A stretch of 64,000 nucleotides of DNA from JBIKWM01 sp044356305 (GTDB taxonomy: Bacteria > Bacteroidota > Bacteroidia > UBA10329), in assembly GCA_044356305.1 (NCBI GenBank), contig JBIKWM010000001.1:248001-312000 (forward strand). Reading direction: 5' to 3'. The notes beneath the pieces are model-generated. The model was not told where the DNA came from and ran no database searches. It saw nothing but the letters and a program-made list of their open reading frames with translations. Below, one piece after another: positions 60,369-64,000 of the stretch; positions within the stretch are counted from its first letter, which is position 1, and each line of letters begins with the position of its first letter. The translations under genes and the position numbers were made by a program.

Positions 60369-60791
60369 ATGTACACATTCACAGCCACTCACAGCTACAG
60401 CCTCAGCGGGCACGTAATCTCATTTGATAAGAGCGGGATAACCGTAAAGACCACCGGGGGCACGGTGGTGGACTCGCGGACGTACGGCTCAATCTTCAAC
60501 ATCAAGGTGATCGGTTCCGACTTCTGTTTCGGCACCCTCACGCTCGATGCCAACATCTTCGTAAAACGGATGAACTGGGCGAAGGCCTCAACAGCCGCCT
60601 CTTTTAACACCTCAACAACCACCTTCATCTGGCTTGATGAAGATGATGCAGGCGGCATCGTCAGCCACACCTACAACATCAGCAGCTGCCCGCTGCGGTT
60701 CACCGCGCCTGCGAAGAACAAAGTGGATATCACCTGCCCGTGCACCACCGGCTCACCGCCCTGTGGCAACACTTGCTACGCTGCAAGCTGA
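60369..60791 (+). CDS. Orphan small protein with Cys-rich tail (140 aa)
   Basis: This 140-residue product has no signal peptide and no recognised domain. Residues 1-100 look beta-rich and Thr/Ser/Asn-rich (SLSGHVISFDKSGITVKTTGG, DANIFVKRMNWAKA). The last 30 residues contain six cysteines (SSCPL, ITCPCTT, SPPCGNTCYAAS), suggesting disulfides, metal binding or a covalent modification. The frame is intact and the start is preceded by GTAACCACC. It lies in the accessory region upstream of the gasdermin-like gene. It could be secreted by a non-classical route or a toxin-like product, but nothing in the sequence proves this. Confidence 0.55.
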   Translation: MYTFTATHSYSLSGHVISFDKSGITVKTTGGTVVDSRTYGSIFNIKVIGSDFCFGTLTLDANIFVKRMNWAKASTAASFNTSTTTFIWLDEDDAGGIVSHTYNISSCPLRFTAPAKNKVDITCPCTTGSPPCGNTCYAAS

Positions 60792-60899
60792 TACCTGACC
60801 CACGGCCCAAACCCCCGCCCCGTTGACTGCCATAGACCAAATAATGGTCATATCATCCGGGACAAACAACTGCACGAGGGGCGGGGGACGGGCAAGTGG

Positions 60900-60996
60900 G
60901 ATTGACGATTGCTGATTGCGGATTGCGGATTGACGAGGGATGATAGCTGATTGCTCGTTGACGATTGCGGATTGACGATTGCTGATGGATGATTGA
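60900..60996. repeat. Irregular GATTG-rich direct-repeat spacer
   Basis: The sequence is built from copies of GATTGC, GATTGCGGATTGAC and ATTGACGATTGCTGAT in changing order, with a longer copy recurring about 69 bp later. No frame is coding. This kind of short direct-repeat spacer is common between Bacteroidetes genes and here marks the start of a roughly 330-bp gap before the gasdermin-like gene. Confidence 0.75.
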
Positions 60997-61044
60997 GACG
61001 GCAGAGGGTGAGGCAGGAGGAAAGGGCCTTTAATAGAGACGAAC

Positions 61045-61072
61045 CATACCCCGCAAGTGCGGGGATGAACAG
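61045..61072. repeat. Single type I-E CRISPR-repeat-like hairpin sequence
   Basis: The 28-base element has CATA, CCCCGC, AAGT, GCGGGG, ATGAAC, AG in order. The stem CCCCGC/GCGGGG (61049-61054 and 61059-61064) with a 4-nt loop and the ending GGGGATGAAC match the shape of type I-E CRISPR repeats. Only one copy is present, there are no spacers and no cas gene is in the window, so it is not an array. It may be an ordinary hairpin, a solo repeat or a regulatory stem upstream of the gasdermin-like gene. Confidence 0.4.
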
Positions 61073-61124
61073 CGGAAGCCGAAAAGCTGGGAGAGAGTAG
61101 GCGGGGAATAAATTCAACTATTTC

Positions 61125-61199
61125 ATGAAACTCTCAAGATTGCTTCATTCACAAGGCTATGATCTCATTGACGGTCCGGTTCGGGGCCATAAGCTATAG
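61125..61199 (+). pseudogene. 5' segment of the gasdermin-like gene, ending in in-frame TAG
   Basis: ATG at 61125 opens a frame reading MKLSRLLHSQGYDLIDGPV, RGHKL, then TAG at 61197-61199, and the same frame resumes AVWRKKETDEIEYFEHLTKMF into the downstream ORF. LSRLLHSQGYDLI followed by R..HKLxAVW and IEYFEHLTKMF aligns with the usual N-terminal block of bacterial gasdermins (L..GY.LV...R, then PLQ-like and LG.L..LF). The TAG falls where a Gln is common, so a CAG-to-TAG change would explain it. It is either a nonsense mutation or a read-through codon. Confidence 0.55.
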
Positions 61200-61256
61200 G
61201 CAGTCTGGCGAAAAAAGGAGACTGATGAGATTGAATACTTTGAGCACCTGACCAAA

Positions 61257-61826
61257 ATGTTCAACTCGGTTGCAAGTGCACCAGTGAGCGATAAGTCTAT
61301 TGCCCTTGATGTGAACGCCTCAAGTGTCGAGGAGTACGGTTTTGAGGTTGGAGTGACTGTGCTGGAAGGCCTGCTGAGCAGCCTGAACCTTGGAGAGCTT
61401 GGCATTAAAGCGAAGATTGGCTCGTTCAAATCTATGAGCACCAGCTATTCGAAAGCTACGGTGGATGAAGTGCCGGCAGCACGCAGTATTCAATATCTCA
61501 TGCAAGCTGATCTGGCGGCATATCCACCAGCAATCCGAACTCAGCTCAACAATGACCGCTTCATCCTGATATCGGGTATTATGTATGGTGAGGGTCTTAA
61601 GGTCTCCATTGAAACAAAGGTGGACATTAGTGCAGAGGTGATTGTTGAGCTCAATCAAATTGCTGAAGGGAAATTGAATTTCACCATGAGCACTGCAAGG
61701 AGCCTAACCATGAATGCTGAACCTGACCAGATTGTCCCGATTGCGGTCAAGGCCCACCGCATGTTATTCAATCGAAATGAACTCAGAGACTTAAGGTTAG
61801 TCACTGATAACAGAAATTTCTTTTAA
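61257..61826 (+). CDS. Gasdermin-like protein, body downstream of an in-frame TAG
   Basis: This 189-residue frame continues the segment from 61125 and reads as a beta-rich, signal-less domain: SSVEEYGFEVGVTVLEGLLSSL, LGELGIKAKIGSFKSMSTSYS, RFILISGIMYGEGLKVSIETK, SAEVIVELNQIAEGKLNFTMS, and PDQIVPIAVKAHRMLFNRNEL. The order (an L.IGV.IL-like loop, a strand pair, a Y/F-I-I-S/T-x-I segment, then L.V..I.G.L and PIAVKAHRMLF) matches my memory of bacterial gasdermin pore-formers, which end with a VFGFQAVRLFY-like strand. This is inference without a search. No N-terminal Cys and no protease partner are visible. AT content is higher than in neighbouring genes. A patatin gene follows after 15 bp. Confidence 0.55.
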   Translation: MFNSVASAPVSDKSIALDVNASSVEEYGFEVGVTVLEGLLSSLNLGELGIKAKIGSFKSMSTSYSKATVDEVPAARSIQYLMQADLAAYPPAIRTQLNNDRFILISGIMYGEGLKVSIETKVDISAEVIVELNQIAEGKLNFTMSTARSLTMNAEPDQIVPIAVKAHRMLFNRNELRDLRLVTDNRNFF

Positions 61827-61841
61827 TCAGCTGACCCCCCC

Positions 61842-62843
61842 ATGCCCAAGATCAGAATCCTTTCCATTGACGGTGGCGGCATACGCGGCATCATACCCGG
61901 CACCATACTGGCCGAGGTGGAGGCACGCATTCAGGCCAAGATGGGCAAGGATGCCCGTCTGGCCGACCATGTGGACCTGGTGGCGGGCACGAGCACAGGG
62001 GGCATCATAACGTGTGGCATGTTGCTGCCGGGGGCCCAAGGCAGGGCCCGCTACAGCATGCAGGAGGTGGTGAACCTGTATCACGAACGGGGCGCGGACA
62101 TCTTCAACCGGTCGGCCATGCACAAGCTGCGCACGCTGGGCGGCATTGCCGATGAGAAGTACCAGGCCGATGGGCTGGAGCGGGCGCTGGAGGACAAGTT
62201 CGGTGACATCCGCCTGAACGAGCTGCTGCGGCCCTGCATCATAACGGCCTACGACATTGAGAGGCGCGAAACGGTGTTCTTCGGGCAGCACAAGGCCGCC
62301 ACCGACCCTGCCCGCAACTATCTGGTGCGCAGGGTGGCAAGGGCCACCTCGGCCGCGCCCACCTATTTTGAGGCGGCCCTCACGGCCTCTATCACCGGGG
62401 CTGCGCGGCCACTGATAGACGGTGGTGTGTTTGCCAACAACCCCGCCATGTGCGCCTATGCCGAGGCACGGTCGCTGGCAGCGTTGGGCCACCCCACCTC
62501 AAAGGACATGTTCATGCTGAGCATCGGCACGGGCAGTGTGAAGAAGAGCTACCCTTATAAGGAGGCCAAGGACTACGGCCAGCTGGAGTGGGTGAAGCCG
62601 GTGATTGACATCATGATGAGCGGCAACAGCGAGACGGTGCACTACCAGCTCACCAAGCTGTTCGGGGCACAGGGCAACGATGACGGATATGTGCGCATGG
62701 AGCCTGCCCTGCTGCCCAAGGCCACATCGGACATGGACGATGTGAGCCCCAAGAACCTCCGCGACCTGAAAAAGGCCGCCCGCAACTACATCGATGCCAA
62801 CTCCGCGCTGATAGACCGCGTGGTGAATGAACTGACCAATTGA
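61842..62843 (+). CDS. Patatin-like phospholipase
   Basis: The 333-residue protein is a complete patatin-family lipase: the oxyanion loop DGGGIRGIIPG (residues 10-20), the nucleophile GTSTGG with Ser at 51, and the DGGVFANNP catalytic Asp near 193. FADN-type C-terminal features are replaced by YKEAKDYGQLEW. There is no signal peptide, so it acts in the cytoplasm or at the inner membrane. Similar enzymes are effectors in some phage-defence systems (such as CBASS CapV), but standalone patatins are also common. It lies 15 bp after the gasdermin-like gene on the same strand and is likely co-transcribed. Its GC content is typical of the genome. Confidence 0.93.
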   Translation: MPKIRILSIDGGGIRGIIPGTILAEVEARIQAKMGKDARLADHVDLVAGTSTGGIITCGMLLPGAQGRARYSMQEVVNLYHERGADIFNRSAMHKLRTLGGIADEKYQADGLERALEDKFGDIRLNELLRPCIITAYDIERRETVFFGQHKAATDPARNYLVRRVARATSAAPTYFEAALTASITGAARPLIDGGVFANNPAMCAYAEARSLAALGHPTSKDMFMLSIGTGSVKKSYPYKEAKDYGQLEWVKPVIDIMMSGNSETVHYQLTKLFGAQGNDDGYVRMEPALLPKATSDMDDVSPKNLRDLKKAARNYIDANSALIDRVVNELTN

Positions 62844-62845
62844 CC

Positions 62846-62893
62846 CCCATTCCTAATTCTTAATTCCCAATTCTTAATTCCTAATTTTTAATT
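62846..62893. repeat. AT-rich TTAATTC-type repeat spacer
   Basis: The sequence repeats TAATTC-like units (CCTAATTCTTAATTCCC and variants) five times directly after the patatin stop. No coding potential is seen. It is distinctly AT-rich against the surrounding DNA. Confidence 0.75.
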
Positions 62894-62902
62894 CTCTGCC
62901 CC

Positions 62903-63079
62903 ATGCGCTCCAAACGCCCCTCGCCCCACGATGACCTCCGCCCGCAGCCCAGCCTGTGGCTCTATGACGATGACCTCGCCCACCCCTACCACGATGAGGC
63001 CCCGTCAGGCATGGGCACCGTGCGTGTGCACAGCCCACCCGCCCCGCGCAGCACCGCCCGGCCCAAAAACAGCCGCTGA
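62903..63079 (+). CDS. Small Pro/His/Asp-rich ORF (58 aa)
   Basis: ATG at 62903 opens a 58-codon frame ending TGA at 63077-63079. The product begins MRSKRPSPHDDLRPQPSLWLYDDDLAHPYHDE and ends with a Ser/Pro/Arg-rich tail. It has no signal, no known family and a low-complexity composition. It might be a real small gene, but its GC-rich composition and lack of family make it uncertain. It lies between two low-complexity spacers downstream of the patatin. Confidence 0.3.
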   Translation: MRSKRPSPHDDLRPQPSLWLYDDDLAHPYHDEAPSGMGTVRVHSPPAPRSTARPKNSR

Positions 63080-63087
63080 GCGCCACC

Positions 63088-63128
63088 CTTTCACTCTCAC
63101 AATCACTTTCACTCTCACTTTCACTCAC
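63088..63128. repeat. TTTCACTCTCAC-type repeat spacer
   Basis: CTTTCACTCTCAC and shorter TTTCACTC units repeat four times across 40 bp. It lies just before a mini-protein with a T9SS tail and is not coding. Confidence 0.7.
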
Positions 63129-63145
63129 TACCAGACCCCACCCCC

Positions 63146-63328
63146 ATGCTCTCACCCTTTGGCATACTGTTGTGCATGTTCGCGCTCCTGCTGCCGCAGG
63201 TGGCCATGTGCCAGACGGTAGCCAAGAAGGGCTCTATTCACTTGTCAGGCTCCGCTGCGGGTATTTACCTCCTCAGAGCGGTCATGGGTAATGGCCATAC
63301 CCAAACCTTCAAGTTCGCCAAGCCATGA
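63146..63328 (+). CDS. Mini-protein: signal peptide joined to a T9SS C-terminal tail (60 aa)
   Basis: The 60-residue frame starts MLSPFGILLCMFALLLPQVAMC, a clear signal peptide, and ends SAAGIYLLRAVMGNGHTQTF, KFAKP, the usual end of a type A sorting domain (G.Y.L.....G....KF.K). The middle, where a full sorting domain has 60 or more residues and a passenger domain, is missing. It may be a deletion remnant of a large T9SS protein or a chance fusion. The stop overlaps the next gene's start by 4 bp (ATGA), so it is still translated in frame with it. Confidence 0.5.
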   Translation: MLSPFGILLCMFALLLPQVAMCQTVAKKGSIHLSGSAAGIYLLRAVMGNGHTQTFKFAKP

Positions 63329-63840
63329 ATCATTTACCCCATTTGCTGTTCCTAGCGTCCGTCTTAGTTGGAATGGCATCATGTGAGCCCGACCCTATAA
63401 TTCCTGAGCCTACGCCTAAGGTATGGGAGAAATTTATAGGGACTTACAACGTAACTAAAATGGATAATGGTGAAACATATTATATGAGCATCACACATCT
63501 GGGAATGGACACCTTAGACAATGGCGCTATAATTGATTCATTATTAATAATGAACTATGGTGATTTGTTTGAAGAAGTGATTTATTTTAGTTCAAACGGA
63601 GGATATTCGGATAATAGGATAATAAAATTTCCTACTAATTGGCCTACCATTGATAAGTTCGGGTATCGATGGGCCTTCTGGGTAAATTCTCAGGACACCC
63701 TCACACCAGAGTTGGAGAATACGCTCGTCAACGACACCCTTTTACTTTATTTCACTTTGAACAACATCGCTTTCTACTTCGAGGATGGAGTACCTTATTA
63801 TGAGTGTCAATGCAAGCATTTAGCAGTGAAAGTGCAATGA
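63325..63840 (+). CDS. Hypothetical lipoprotein (171 aa)
   Basis: This 171-residue protein has a lipoprotein signal (LFLASVLVGMASC) followed by EPDPIIPEPTPKVWEKFIGTYNVTKMDNGETYY. The body is beta-rich with a YNVTKMDNG-type strand and ends YYECQCKHLAVKVQ. No family is recognised, but the layout of a short Pro-rich linker plus a small beta-domain is common in Bacteroidetes surface lipoproteins. It is strikingly AT-rich compared with the core of the window, which suggests later acquisition. The next gene (63917) begins with a similar leader, so the two are a tandem pair. Confidence 0.75.
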   Translation: MNHLPHLLFLASVLVGMASCEPDPIIPEPTPKVWEKFIGTYNVTKMDNGETYYMSITHLGMDTLDNGAIIDSLLIMNYGDLFEEVIYFSSNGGYSDNRIIKFPTNWPTIDKFGYRWAFWVNSQDTLTPELENTLVNDTLLLYFTLNNIAFYFEDGVPYYECQCKHLAVKVQ

Positions 63841-63869
63841 GCAGTATAAAGCGAAAGGGGCTCCTTGGA

Positions 63870-63887
63870 ACTAACTTTATTGTTAGT
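63870..63887 (+). terminator. Weak hairpin between the two lipoprotein genes
   Basis: ACTAAC (63870-63875) and GTTAGT (63882-63887) form a 6-bp stem around TTTATT. There is no T-run after it, so it may be an mRNA structure rather than a terminator. Confidence 0.3.
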
Positions 63888-63916
63888 CATTCCCAAAGCC
63901 TGAAATTCATTAAAGC

Positions 63917-64000
63917 ATGAAACGATCTAACCACATTTATATCATTGGGTTCCTGTCGCTATTTACTGCCTGCGAACCAGACGTGCCTGAGCCAACTCCC
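63917..64000 (+). CDS. Partial lipoprotein, paralog of the 171-aa neighbour
   Basis: The last 28 codons of the window read MKRSNHIYIIGFLSLFTAC followed by EPDVPEPTP. The lipobox and the CEPD-x-PEPTP stretch closely parallel CEPDPIIPEPTP of the upstream lipoprotein, so this is probably a tandem duplicate. The gene continues past the window end. Its base composition is also AT-rich. Confidence 0.7.
   Translation, partial: MKRSNHIYIIGFLSLFTACEPDVPEPTP

Noticed and set aside
61045..61072. CRISPR array
   Set aside because: Only one repeat-like unit and no spacers or cas genes are present; recorded as a lone element instead.

Overview
The window looks like chromosomal DNA of a GC-rich member of the Bacteroidota, probably Flavobacteriales or a close relative. 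The evidence is direct. Three large secreted proteins end in type IX secretion (T9SS) type A sorting domains. Several genes carry Bacteroidetes -7 boxes of the form TAnnTTTG. Typical families of the phylum are present: DUF5777, DUF4833, TPR-SpoIIE signalling proteins, the UbiA-Maf pair and ribosomal protein THX. The order-level placement is inference. I saw no rRNA, tRNA, IS element or CRISPR array.

Layout. 1-0.74 kb: G/C homopolymers, a 21-bp minisatellite, a small antisense gene and a broken 3' gene end. 0.9-4.3 kb: housekeeping (THX, pdxH, rseP, dxr). 4.5-8.7 kb: a beta-lactamase-fold hydrolase, then a DUF4160/DUF2442 cassette bracketed by copies of the hydrolase 3' end, an SGNH hydrolase and a CPBP membrane protein. 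8.8-11.7 kb: a three-gene glycan cluster. 11.8-17.0 kb: an outer-membrane barrel, a CBS protein and an operon of DUF5777, YceI, two lipoprotein cytochromes and an OB-fold protein. 17.1-24.5 kb: DUF2795, cobalamin adenosyltransferase, ABC ATPase, methyltransferase, two T9SS substrates and an EEP-family protein. 24.7-38.1 kb: PPTase, a second 21-bp minisatellite, a TPR adenylate cyclase with an in-frame TAG, a secreted protein, a GH9 glycosidase and three tandem TPR-SpoIIE phosphatases. 38.2-46.6 kb: AI-2E exporter family, MoxR, three coupled parvulin-type foldases, two glycosyltransferases and a thioesterase. 46.8-55.6 kb: coupled amidohydrolases, DUF4833, mqnA, OmpH/Skp, UbiA, Maf and an OmpA lipoprotein. 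55.7-60.3 kb: EEP protein, queG, a glycosyltransferase and a helical-repeat protein.

60.3-64 kb is the accessory part. It is generally AT-richer and contains low-complexity spacers. It holds an orphan Cys-tailed protein, a lone hairpin sequence resembling a type I-E CRISPR repeat, a gasdermin-like protein interrupted by an in-frame TAG, a patatin-like phospholipase 15 bp downstream, a mini-protein made of a signal peptide plus a T9SS tail, and two related small lipoproteins.

Most interesting signals: (1) the gasdermin-like/patatin pair, a possible membrane-attack module; (2) none of about 60 genes ends in TAG, while two otherwise intact frames contain an in-frame TAG; (3) the DUF4160/DUF2442 cassette flanked by direct repeats; (4) the array of one TPR-cyclase and three TPR-PP2C sensors; (5) a palindromic repeat inserted in frame into one PP2C domain. 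All functions are inferred from sequence pattern without searches.
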